Assembly (NCBI GenBank): GCA_965238045.1
Contig: CBDEGU010000011.1
Coordinates: 620,001 to 684,000 of the forward strand
Reading direction: 5' to 3'
DNA from: CBDEGU01 sp965238045
Lineage (GTDB): Bacteria > Acidobacteriota > Terriglobia > Bryobacterales > UBA6623
DNA length: 64,000 bases
Made by a program: the position numbers and the translations under genes
The notes under the pieces: model-generated
Told to the model about the DNA's origin: nothing
The model's input: the letters and a program-made list of their open reading frames with translations, nothing else
Database searches by the model: none
In this document: positions 54,538 to 62,641 of the stretch, one piece after another
Position numbering within the stretch: the first letter of the stretch is position 1
Layout: each line of letters opens with the position of its first letter

Positions 54538-55713
54538 ATGACCTCGGTTCCCGAACCTGCCGCGACAGCCGTGCCGCGCACGTGCGCCGAAGTCAATCTC
54601 GGAGCTATCGTCCGGAACTACCAATCGCTGCGGCGAATTCTGGGTGATAGTGTCGAAGTCGTCGCCGTGGTAAAGGCCAACGCCTATGGGCATGGGTTCG
54701 CGCCAGTCGGCAAGGCGCTTTCGGCGGCCGGGTGCGGATGGTTCGCCGTCGCATGTTGGGAAGAAGGGGTCAGCCTGCGCGAGGCCGGCATCGCGGGGGA
54801 AATTCTGGTCCTGAGCGGTTTTCTCCCGGGAGAGGAAACTGCCGGGCTCCGCCTCCGGTTGACGCCTCACATTCACAACCGCGGCCAGTTGCTTCGCTGG
54901 AATGCCGAAGCCGCTTCGGCCAGCACGAGGCCCGCCTATCACATCGAACTCGACACCGGCATGCACCGCATGGGTTGGGACAGCCTCGACGCTCAGCCGC
55001 TAGCCGAAGACCTGGCTGGAGCGATCGAGCAGGCCACCCGCGCTGACTTCCACGGGCTGGCGACGCACTTGGCCTCGGCCGAAAACTTTCGCTCGGATCA
55101 AACCCATCGGCAGAACGAGCGTTTTCAATCTGCCTTGCGTCATCTCGAATCGCTGGGCATCCACCCGCGGCACACGCATATCGCCAATGGCGCGGCAGCG
55201 GTCCTGAGGCCCTCACTCGGCGGGAACCCCTCATTGGGCGGCAACATGATCCGCGCCGGATTGGCGCTCTATGGTTACCTGGCGCCCGTGGTTGGATCCC
55301 CGCCCGTTGCCCCGCTCCAACTCGAACCTGCTCTTGCCTGGAAGGCACGGCTTGCCGGGGTTCGAAATGTCTCCGGAGGATCAAGCCTCGGGTATTCCGC
55401 TTCCTATGCGGCAGCGAAGCCCATGCGCGTCGGAGTGGTCTCGGTCGGCTACGGAGACGGCTTTGACCGCAGATTGTCGAATGGCGGAGCGGTGCTGGTG
55501 CGAGGCCGGCAGTGCCCAGTCGTGGGACTCGTGAGCATGGATGTGACTCTGATCGATCTCTCCGCGCTCCCCGCGGCTGAAATCGGCGACGAGGTTACCT
55601 TGATCGGCCCCTCGCTCGACGCGCAAGCGATGGCCGGTCACTGCGGAACGATCACCTATGAGGTGCTGAGCCGAATTTCCAGCCGCGTGCCCCGCGTCTA
55701 TCGCGCGCCTTAG
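54538..55713 (+). CDS. alr: alanine racemase
   Basis: A 391-residue protein starting at ATG 54538. The PLP lysine Lys46 lies in VVKANAYGHG; the second catalytic residue is the Tyr in SLGYSASY. HIELDTGMHRMG, GLATHLASAEN and GVVSVGYGDGFDRRLS are standard fold-III motifs. It makes D-alanine for peptidoglycan. A tandem duplication of six codons (PSLGGN twice, 55210-55245) sits between the TPR-like HIANGAAAVLR strand and MIRAGLALYG, where most homologues are shorter. It is convergent with the HEAT-repeat gene, with overlapping stop codons. Confidence 0.95.
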   Translation: MTSVPEPAATAVPRTCAEVNLGAIVRNYQSLRRILGDSVEVVAVVKANAYGHGFAPVGKALSAAGCGWFAVACWEEGVSLREAGIAGEILVLSGFLPGEETAGLRLRLTPHIHNRGQLLRWNAEAASASTRPAYHIELDTGMHRMGWDSLDAQPLAEDLAGAIEQATRADFHGLATHLASAENFRSDQTHRQNERFQSALRHLESLGIHPRHTHIANGAAAVLRPSLGGNPSLGGNMIRAGLALYGYLAPVVGSPPVAPLQLEPALAWKARLAGVRNVSGGSSLGYSASYAAAKPMRVGVVSVGYGDGFDRRLSNGGAVLVRGRQCPVVGLVSMDVTLIDLSALPAAEIGDEVTLIGPSLDAQAMAGHCGTITYEVLSRISSRVPRVYRAP

Positions 55714-56621
55714 AGCGACTCGCCGGTCTCGGGTTGCGAGGCAGTTCCCTGCTCGTTCGCCCGCCTGTGGATTTCGGCCGCGGTCAGTTCGGCTTGCTGG
55801 GCGATTTCCGCCGGCATATCCTCTCGTGGCCGCCGAAAACGCCGAACGTCTTCCAGATCCTCAAGCGTCCCGATCAGGTAGAGTGCGCGCAGCGCCTCGT
55901 AAACATGATCGGAACTGGGCGAGAGAACCATGACTTCATCGCCGGCCTGAACTCGGGCTCCGTCGCTGAGCAGACGCCGGGCCACAGTTCCGGGAAGCGG
56001 TGATCGCAACTCGCTGGGCTCTTCCTTGCCCGGCTCGGCGACCCGCGCCAGCAGCGTGCTCTGATCCGCCAAATCGCCGGGTTCAAGGCGATTGGTCAGC
56101 GTCCCGTCATAGGGGCTTTTCACCGCGAATGGACGCAACATAGCGAGCAGAACCGGGCGTCCCGCCGCGTCCTCGAAACCCGCCAGCGAGAGCGCGGCGT
56201 TGCGCCGCACCAGCGGGTCCGGGTCTTCGATCATCTCGCGCAACCGGTCGTGAAAGCGCTGCTCCTGGCGGTCCTGCCCCATGACCCAGGCGGCGGTAAC
56301 GCGCAACTCCGGCAGCGGATGGCGGGCGAGTTCGAGCACACTGGGGTACCAGCGTTTCGCCCCGGCTTCGGTGGCCGCCATCTGCTCGGAAATCTGTGCT
56401 AGCGCATGCTGCGCCTTGCGCGGTTCGTCCGCCGCCTCCAAATACTCGCGGATCTCCTTTTCGCTGAGGGTGAGTCCGAACCAGGTACCGCGCCAGAACA
56501 GAAAGGGCAGCAGCACGCACGAGATGGCAACCACCGTCAGGATGAGCGTGGCGCGTCTTGAGACGGCCGACACCGGTCGAGCTTCCGGTTGTGATTCGGG
56601 CGGAGCTTCGGGTTGGGTCAT
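55710..56621 (-). CDS. membrane-anchored HEAT-repeat protein with inserted barrel-sandwich (lipoyl-like) domain
   Basis: A 303-residue protein. One N-terminal transmembrane helix (ATLILTVVAISCVLLPFLFW) follows a short Pro/Glu-rich tail. HEAT-like repeats come next: LELARHPLPELRVTAAWVMG and MIEDPDPLVRRNAALSLAGF. The next section is a two-part barrel-sandwich hybrid, KSPYDGTLTNRLEPGDLADQ and RSPLPGTVARRLLSDGARVQ, resembling biotinyl/lipoyl or membrane-fusion-protein domains but without a modifiable MKM/DKA lysine. Another helix (YEALRALYLIGTLEDLEDVR) resumes the array. This architecture is unusual. It may be a periplasmic or cytoplasmic adaptor; its function is unknown. Confidence 0.7.
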   Translation of the reverse strand: MTQPEAPPESQPEARPVSAVSRRATLILTVVAISCVLLPFLFWRGTWFGLTLSEKEIREYLEAADEPRKAQHALAQISEQMAATEAGAKRWYPSVLELARHPLPELRVTAAWVMGQDRQEQRFHDRLREMIEDPDPLVRRNAALSLAGFEDAAGRPVLLAMLRPFAVKSPYDGTLTNRLEPGDLADQSTLLARVAEPGKEEPSELRSPLPGTVARRLLSDGARVQAGDEVMVLSPSSDHVYEALRALYLIGTLEDLEDVRRFRRPREDMPAEIAQQAELTAAEIHRRANEQGTASQPETGESL

Positions 56622-56693
56622 GTACAAGTCATGGAGCGGCCAGCGCTACGGCCGTTGTGCTCGCGTCACTCTCGGAAATTCCTGCAGCGACCG

Positions 56694-57455
56694 CTAGAGT
56701 CCCGCCCCCACTCGCTGCGGACCCGTGCCCATAAGCGCCTGGAACTCCGGGTGATCGAGCAAGGGCTCGAAAAGCGGGTCGGAAAGTACTTTCTTGCGCT
56801 TCCGAAACCCGTCCTCGAACGCTCGGCGCAAATTCAGCAAGGCGCGATCATAGAGCGCGACCCCGGCGTACGCCCGCGCCATGAAATAGAAGTAATTAGC
56901 GCGGTCCTGCACCGAGCGGTCCAGCAGCAGCGAGCCGCCGCGGCCACGCCGTTCAAACACTTTGGCATCAAGTTCCAGTGCCCGGACAAACTCCTCGGAC
57001 GCCTTCTTGAACTTGCGTCTCCGAAAATACGCCGTGCCGAGATTACTGTGAATCGACGCCGAGTTGGGATCAATTTTCAGCGCCTTGCGATAGGTCTTCG
57101 CCGCCTTCTTGAACCTTTCCTCGGCGTAGTGCACCGCGCCGAGATTGTTCACCGGCTGCGCGAACTCTCCATCGAGCTTGATCGATCTTTTATAACTCCG
57201 TTTTGCCTCTCGAAAAAGTCTCAAGTGATGATAGACGATTCCGAGTTTGTTGTGAAGACGGTGGGAATCAGGTTCGGCGGCAAGAGCTCTCTTGTACGCG
57301 TCCACCGCCTCGCGGTACATCTTTCGGGCCACCTGGATGTCGGCCATTTCTTCCGCCGACAACGCCATTTTATCCAGCGGCGTCCCGGTTTCCCTCGTGC
57401 GGTCGACGAGCTGCGGCGGCATGAGCAGGAGCATGAGTGCGATGACACTGTTCAT
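56694..57455 (-). CDS. TPR-repeat protein, probably exported
   Basis: A 253-residue protein, ATG 57455 after GGAGGAAGTG; a GTG one codon upstream is an alternative. The N-terminus is hydrophobic (SVIALMLLLMPPQLV). At least four tetratricopeptide units follow: AVDAYKRALAAEPDSHRLHN, LFREAKRSYKRSIKLDGEFA, FKKAAKTYRKALKIDPNSAS and FKKASEEFVRALELDAKV. It is a scaffold protein of unknown partner. It is upstream of and on the same strand as the HEAT/barrel-sandwich gene, with a 73-base gap, so the two could work together. Confidence 0.8.
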   Translation of the reverse strand: MNSVIALMLLLMPPQLVDRTRETGTPLDKMALSAEEMADIQVARKMYREAVDAYKRALAAEPDSHRLHNKLGIVYHHLRLFREAKRSYKRSIKLDGEFAQPVNNLGAVHYAEERFKKAAKTYRKALKIDPNSASIHSNLGTAYFRRRKFKKASEEFVRALELDAKVFERRGRGGSLLLDRSVQDRANYFYFMARAYAGVALYDRALLNLRRAFEDGFRKRKKVLSDPLFEPLLDHPEFQALMGTGPQRVGAGL

Positions 57456-57734
57456 CACTTCCTCCAGCGTTGCCCGATCTCTCCGCCTGGCCGGGACATT
57501 CTCGGGACATCCAGCATGCCGGCGGGGACCAGCCGCTCTCTCATTAGATCATACGAAGGTTCTGGCCGAGCCAAATTTGGAGCTTGGCCTCCCGGACACA
57601 TTGGGGCGGCCGGGGCAACATTGGGACGGCCAAAGGCTTCCAGAAGGCGCAAGAGCAAGGCGTCGGTTGGCGAACCGGCGGCACGAACGCTACGCTACCA
57701 TGGAGAACTTAACGATTCACCGAAAGGCGGACTC

Positions 57735-58580
57735 ATGCGACTGGTAACATTTTCCAACGGCGGCGCGGCGTGCGCCGGGCTTCTCTCAGGCGATCAAATC
57801 CTAGATCTGGAGCCTGCCGGATTTAGCGGCGTGCGGTCATTCCTCGACGGCGGCGCCGAAGCAATCGCCAAGGCAGGCGAGTTACTGGCGAATCCCGGCG
57901 CGGCCATTCCCGCCGCGGAGGCGAAACTTCATACGCCGATCCCCGACGCCGAGAAGTTCATCTGCATCGGGTTGAACTACCGCGACCATGCGATTGAATC
58001 CGGCATGGAGATCCCCGACACGCCCATCGTATTTACCAAGTACCGCAACGCCATCATTGGACCCGGCGAGCCCATCGAGATTCCGCCCGTGTCAAGCGAA
58101 GTCGACTACGAGGCCGAATTCGCGTTCGTCATCGGCAAGACGGCCAAGAACGTCGCGGCCGCCGACTGGGAAGAGTACGTCTTCGGCTACACCATCGTCA
58201 ACGATGTTAGCGCCCGCGACTATCAACTGGCGACCAGTCAGTGGACCATCGGCAAGACCTTCGACACCTTCGGACCAACCGGACCCTCGATTGTCAGCAA
58301 GGACGAAGTGGCCGACCCGCATAACCTGCGCATCAGCCTGAAACTCAATGGACAAGTGCTGCAAGACTCCAGCACCGATCAGCTCATCTTTCGCATCCCG
58401 GATCTGCTGGAGTACCTCACCAAGGTCATGACCCTAGTGCCGGGCGACATCATCTCGACCGGCACGCCTCCCGGCGTCGGCTTCGCGCGCAAGCCGCCGG
58501 TGTTCATGAAGCCCGGCGACGAGGTGATCGTCAAGGTCGAAGGCCTGGGCGAACTGCGAAACCCCTGCGTGGCCGGCTAG
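57735..58580 (+). CDS. fumarylacetoacetate hydrolase-family protein
   Basis: A 281-residue protein, ATG 57735. The FAH domain shows FICIGLNYRDHAIESGMEIP, FTKYRNAIIGPGEPIEIPP, the metal-binding VDYEAEFAFVIGK (Glu-x-Glu with Asp), GYTIVNDVSARDYQ, WTIGKTFDTFGPTGP and GDIISTGTPPGVGF. Family members hydrolyse fumarylacetoacetate-like 2,4-diketones or decarboxylate oxaloacetate, and this short form (about 280 residues) is typical of the 2-hydroxyhepta-dienedioate isomerase/ureidoglycolate-lyase-like branch. It is cytoplasmic and divergent from the TPR gene. The specific substrate cannot be assigned. Confidence 0.88.
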   Translation: MRLVTFSNGGAACAGLLSGDQILDLEPAGFSGVRSFLDGGAEAIAKAGELLANPGAAIPAAEAKLHTPIPDAEKFICIGLNYRDHAIESGMEIPDTPIVFTKYRNAIIGPGEPIEIPPVSSEVDYEAEFAFVIGKTAKNVAAADWEEYVFGYTIVNDVSARDYQLATSQWTIGKTFDTFGPTGPSIVSKDEVADPHNLRISLKLNGQVLQDSSTDQLIFRIPDLLEYLTKVMTLVPGDIISTGTPPGVGFARKPPVFMKPGDEVIVKVEGLGELRNPCVAG

Positions 58581-58595
58581 CCCGTCGGCGAGATG

Positions 58596-59822
58596 CTAGG
58601 GAATCACGCCGTAATCACCCGCCTGGCTCCATTCGGGGAAAGCCAGACCCTCTTGGTCGAAGACCAGTTCGCCGTTCCTGACCGTCATGACCGCTTCGAG
58701 CTTGCGGGAGCCCAGCCGTTTCTTCGACCAGGCGTCTTGGTAGGCGAACACCCCATGCGTCAAACGCAACACGGCGATGTCGGCGGCACGGCCCTCGCCG
58801 AGCGTCCCGATCGCCGGAAACTGGTGGATGGCTCGCGCCGGAGCCTCGGTGGAGCGGCGGATCGCATCCTGCAATCCCATGCCCAGCAGCAGCATCTTCG
58901 AGATGCAGTTGGGCATGTCCGATCGCGGCCCCATGATGCTTCCCTGGTGCAGATCCGTGCTGATGGTGTCGGGCGGGAAGCCGTCGGCCATCGCCTTGGA
59001 GGCCACCGGCCAGAGGAAGCTGCCGCCGCCGTGGCCCAGGTCAAAGAGAACGCCGCGCTCCCGCGCCAGCCGCGCGTAGCCATGCACCTTGCCTGAGAAA
59101 CGATCGATGATCTCGACCTGCCGGTCGTTGTAGCAATGAGTATGCAAGTCCCCCGGACGCATGTAATCGAGCAGCTTCTCGCGTGAGTGGCGGCCGGTGT
59201 TAGTAAAGATCTTATCGTCAACCATGACCGGCACATCGGCTAAACGCCCCGCTGCGATGGCCCGCTCGATCGCCACCCAGCCTGGATGCGGGAAGTGAGC
59301 GTGCTTGATGCCGACGATGATCGAAGGGTACTGCTTGACCATCGCCGCGGTTTTCTCCGGCTCCATGTCGGCGGTGCTGCCTTCGGCCTCGGGAACCATC
59401 CCTCCGCCGGCGATATTAAGCAGCGCCAGGATGCGGGTTTTCGACCGGTCGATAATATCCCGCTTGAATTTCTCGAATGTGCGCCAGCCCGAGCCCCCGG
59501 CATCGACAATCGTCGTGGTTCCAGTTACCAGAGCGGTGTCGTCTTGAAAGATCGCGCCGCCATAACCGGTGGCGTGCGCGTGGAGGTCAATCAATCCCGG
59601 AGTCACATAGAGTCCCTGGAGATGGATCGTTTTCTTTGCGTGCGATGGAGGAATGTTTTCCGCGACCTTCGCAATCCGGTTACCCGTCACGGCGACATCC
59701 ATCACCTGGTCGATGCCGCTGGCCGGATCGATGACATGCCCTCCTTGCAGGAGCAGGTCATAGGTCTGTGCCGCCAGAGAGAGAGACAGCAAACAACCGA
59801 GTGCGATGGATTTCGTGGCCAT
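58596..59822 (-). CDS. exported amidohydrolase (dihydroorotase/deacetylase-like)
   Basis: About 408 residues from ATG 59822, which begins the signal-like ATKSIALGCLLSLSLAAQ; the frame is open further to 59933 without homology. YDLLLQGGHVIDPASGIDQV, VTPGLIDLHAHATGYG (the HxH metal site), IIVGIKHAHFPHPGW, LHTHCYND, LFDLGHGGGSFLW and the terminal DxH equivalent TDLHQGSI place it in the amidohydrolase/deacetylase branch of the superfamily. C-terminal motifs are APARAIHQFPAIGTLGEGRA. It is convergent with the FAH-family gene, with 15 bases between stops. The substrate may be an amide, hydantoin or acetylated sugar. Confidence 0.82.
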   Translation of the reverse strand: MATKSIALGCLLSLSLAAQTYDLLLQGGHVIDPASGIDQVMDVAVTGNRIAKVAENIPPSHAKKTIHLQGLYVTPGLIDLHAHATGYGGAIFQDDTALVTGTTTIVDAGGSGWRTFEKFKRDIIDRSKTRILALLNIAGGGMVPEAEGSTADMEPEKTAAMVKQYPSIIVGIKHAHFPHPGWVAIERAIAAGRLADVPVMVDDKIFTNTGRHSREKLLDYMRPGDLHTHCYNDRQVEIIDRFSGKVHGYARLARERGVLFDLGHGGGSFLWPVASKAMADGFPPDTISTDLHQGSIMGPRSDMPNCISKMLLLGMGLQDAIRRSTEAPARAIHQFPAIGTLGEGRAADIAVLRLTHGVFAYQDAWSKKRLGSRKLEAVMTVRNGELVFDQEGLAFPEWSQAGDYGVIP

Positions 59823-60079
59823 TCGCAGCGTAGCGATCGCCCGTGCTCCTCGCGCGTTTCGGAATCGGCGACCGGTAAGCCGGCTGCTTTCTTGGCGCAT
59901 ATTCAAAGTCCATTCAGCTCCGGGATAATCCAACGCGTGAAGTGGCGCTCCCTCCCGGCGGTAATACCTATACTACAGCGGTAAACCAGGCGACCGGACC
60001 GGAATCCATCCATAAGGAAGCGGTAGGATCGCGGGGATCCCGGGCCCCCACCTCCCGCCCGAACTCCTGCCCCGGCCTC

Positions 60080-61669
60080 CTAGGGCTGATCGAGGGGAAG
60101 CGGAACGGACTGGCTATCTCTCCCGCGGGCCGGTTCGAGAGCCTGGAGCGGTGTTTCCGAGCGGCGCTGCTCGAGCCAGAAAACTCCGTCTAAGGTGCCG
60201 CTGTTGCCCCGGGTGCCGACAAAATCAACGTCGCCGTCATCGTCCATGTCACGGGCGATGAAGGCGTCGAACATGCCGCGTTTGCGTCTCAAAATATCGT
60301 GGCGCGTCCACTGGCCCGAGGGCGAGCCCGAAGCAGAGGCGGGATTCTCGAACCAAGCGATGCGTCCCAAGCGATCGCCGATGCCCGTCTCCTCGCCGTC
60401 TTCGAGGCGCGGACCCCGGCTGTAGGCGCCGGTCATCAGGTCCTCATGTCCGTCGCCGTTGATGTCGGCCAGCGTGACGGCGACGAGTTCATCAGGCTCG
60501 ATGTCGCCGATGAGATGAAACTTCCAGACCTCGGATGGTTCGGCGGGTTGCTCGATCCAGCCGGCCGCGTGCGGCATCGCCGGCAGAACGACATCGAGCT
60601 TGCCGTCGCCGCTCAAATCGTGGAACGCCATATTAAACCCGCTGAAGGTTAAGGGGCCCAGCCCGCCGGCGTCAGCGCCGGTTTCGATGTTGACCGGGTG
60701 GGTCAGGAACTGGAGTTCCCCGTTGTCGTCGCGGCCTTGGTTTTCAAACCACAAGAGACGGCTCTCGCCACGCGAGCCGCCGAGAATGTCGATGTCGCCA
60801 TCCTGGTCGAGGTCCACCGGCTGGGCGTTGATGGGAACCTTGACCTGGGCCAGCACATGCTCTTGCCAGCCGGTCGCGCTGAGCGGATCTTCGGGCGGCT
60901 CGAACCACGACATCTCGGTCGCGGGCTTGTCGGCCGAGGCGGTTTCGCTTCGTCCGGAACCCTTGTTCGCGGCCACCACTTCCAGGCGGCCATCACCGTC
61001 AAGGTCGGCGAAGAAGACCCGGATGAACGAGCCCCTGCCGCGAGTCACCTCCGGGATGACCCGGTCCCATCGCCAGCCGCGAACCTTGTTGCCGGGTGTC
61101 CGCGCGGCGGGATTCTGTAGATAGAGCAGGTGCCCTTTTTCGCAGGCGATGATGATGTCGAGGTAACCATCGCCGTTCAAGTCGCCGATGGCCGCGTCCT
61201 CGGCGCTTCGAGCTTCGGCCCCTTCGGCGAGCGAGAGCCGGAACCAGTCGGTCAGATCCTCTGAGCCAAAGGCCACGCGTACATGGCTGCTGTCTTCGTG
61301 AACCGAGACGATGTCGGCGATGCCGTCCTTGTCGAGGTCGGCCATTTGCAGGCCGTCGGCTCCGCGCAGCCTGACCCCGCCGGCAAGATCTTCATCGTCA
61401 ATACGGTGTTCTTCCCATGAAATATAAAGACCTTCCGGGGTTTGCGCTTGGGTCAAACTCGCCTCGACCGCAACCGGCCCGGATGGGGAACAGCCGCTCA
61501 AGAGCACCGAGAGCCCCACCAGGATAGAGGACAACCACCGCGACCGGTGGGCGGAAATCGGCCCAGAGACGATGCGCGGGACCGCGGGGCCGGATGGGAA
61601 CCGCCGCGGACCTCCCGTGTGAGGATGCAGAGGAAGATGCGGAACTGGTCGGATCAGGAAGGCGGGCAT
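60080..61669 (-). CDS. FG-GAP/VCBS-repeat lipoprotein
   Basis: About 529 residues from ATG 61669, the first start downstream of the overlapping gene's stop at 61770; the exact start is uncertain. A lipobox-like VGLSVLLSGCSPSG suggests a lipoprotein. The body has repeated DLDKDGIADIVSV, DLNGDGYLDIIIA, DLDGDGRLEVVA, DLDQDGDIDILGG, DLSGDGKLDVVLPA, DINGDGHEDLMTGA and DMDDDGDVDFVG units, each an FG-GAP/integrin-type calcium-binding loop. These form a seven-bladed propeller. It is probably a surface or periplasmic binding protein. Function unknown. Confidence 0.8.
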   Translation of the reverse strand: MPAFLIRPVPHLPLHPHTGGPRRFPSGPAVPRIVSGPISAHRSRWLSSILVGLSVLLSGCSPSGPVAVEASLTQAQTPEGLYISWEEHRIDDEDLAGGVRLRGADGLQMADLDKDGIADIVSVHEDSSHVRVAFGSEDLTDWFRLSLAEGAEARSAEDAAIGDLNGDGYLDIIIACEKGHLLYLQNPAARTPGNKVRGWRWDRVIPEVTRGRGSFIRVFFADLDGDGRLEVVAANKGSGRSETASADKPATEMSWFEPPEDPLSATGWQEHVLAQVKVPINAQPVDLDQDGDIDILGGSRGESRLLWFENQGRDDNGELQFLTHPVNIETGADAGGLGPLTFSGFNMAFHDLSGDGKLDVVLPAMPHAAGWIEQPAEPSEVWKFHLIGDIEPDELVAVTLADINGDGHEDLMTGAYSRGPRLEDGEETGIGDRLGRIAWFENPASASGSPSGQWTRHDILRRKRGMFDAFIARDMDDDGDVDFVGTRGNSGTLDGVFWLEQRRSETPLQALEPARGRDSQSVPLPLDQP

Positions 61670-61769
61670 GAAGTCATTCACTTTACCGCCGTAACCGCCG
61701 CACCGCAATCCTGGGGGCAATCTTGAGAGGACTTCCGGTCTCGCCTCCGGCAGAGAGCCGGGTTCGGCT

Positions 61770-62414
61770 CTACCGGTCTCCCGCCGCGAGAGAACCGGCG
61801 GACAAAGCGCGGGAGAAATCGAATAGTTCGCCCCCTTCAAGCTCGGCGCGGAGCGTGCCGGGGCCTAGTGGCTTGCCGCGGTTGCGGAAAAATACGGCGC
61901 CGTCTGTGGAGTCTCCCGGCGCTAGTTCTGTCCGCACAAACGAGATCGCCGATGCCGCCGCGGCGGCCTTGATGCCGCTGGACCCGCTGGCCAGGGCGTT
62001 CCGTCGGCGCTGTTCGTAACCGTTGTTCGAGCGTATGACCTCATTGCCAAAAAGAGCCTTCTCGTACGCCCTCTGAAGTTTCATCACTTCCCGGCGGCCG
62101 GCCTTTTCGTAGAGCTGCTCGATCACCGTCGGAGCCGGAGTCCCCCGCAGGCGGCGGCCATCGACCGTGTAGTAGTAAAAATCGGCTGGTTTCACAATGT
62201 GGACACGGTGACTCCCGTTGCTGAACGAGATTTGCAAGACCGCAAACTCCCGGACGGTGAGCGACAGGGGAGCGAACATGAGCGTCAGCCCGTCCCGGCT
62301 CAGCGTCTGGTACCGCAGGCCGTTCGAGGTGAACTCAATCACTTGCGACGGGAGGACGAAAAACGGAAAGAACAGGAGCCCAACACACACCCACAGCCAC
62401 CAGCCCCTGTTCAC
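61770..62414 (-). CDS. conserved hypothetical protein with N-terminal hydrophobic segment
   Basis: A 214-residue protein. The leader (WWLWVCVGLLFFPFFVLPSQ) may be a signal anchor. The rest is beta-rich with two charged helices (LYEKAGRREVMKLQRAYEKA) and a C-terminal beta domain (SISFVRTELAPGDSTDGAVF in part). It has no family that I recognise. The C-terminal half (ELAPGDSTDGAVFFRNRG) recalls proteins with a two-stranded cap seen in acidobacterial exported proteins. It lies upstream of the FG-GAP gene and divergent from tex, with MITE B in between. Confidence 0.55.
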   Translation of the reverse strand: MNRGWWLWVCVGLLFFPFFVLPSQVIEFTSNGLRYQTLSRDGLTLMFAPLSLTVREFAVLQISFSNGSHRVHIVKPADFYYYTVDGRRLRGTPAPTVIEQLYEKAGRREVMKLQRAYEKALFGNEVIRSNNGYEQRRRNALASGSSGIKAAAAASAISFVRTELAPGDSTDGAVFFRNRGKPLGPGTLRAELEGGELFDFSRALSAGSLAAGDR

Positions 62415-62445
62415 GCCTTTATGATACAGTAACGGCGAAAGGTCT

Positions 62446-62627
62446 TAGCCCGCTTTTGTCACCACGTGGCGAAGCGAAGTGCGTGAGAGGTCCGTCAGCA
62501 CGAGGCCCGCGCCGCTTGACGAGCGCAGGCGTACTTGAGAGTACGTTGAGCACGGCGAGCAAGCGCAACGAAGTACTGGCGGGCCTATCGCGTGCTTCGG
62601 CCGTCAGGTGGTGAGAAATGCGGGTTA
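62446..62627. mobile_element. fold-back MITE copy B, inverted relative to copy A
   Basis: About 182 bp, ends TAGCCCGCTTTTGTCACC and GGTGAGAAATGCGGGTTA. The reverse complement aligns end to end with copy A (47085-47267), including the shared core GCCCGCCAGTACTTCGTTGC and GCTCAACGTAC. It occupies most of the divergent gap between the hypothetical gene and tex, ending 14 bases before the tex ATG, so it could carry or displace promoter elements. Confidence 0.75.
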
Positions 62628-62641
62628 GCCCGTAATAAGTA

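Noticed and set aside
56613..57734. N-terminal extension of the FAH-family frame from 56613
   Set aside because: Covers the TPR gene in antisense; the start at 57735 gives the normal family length.
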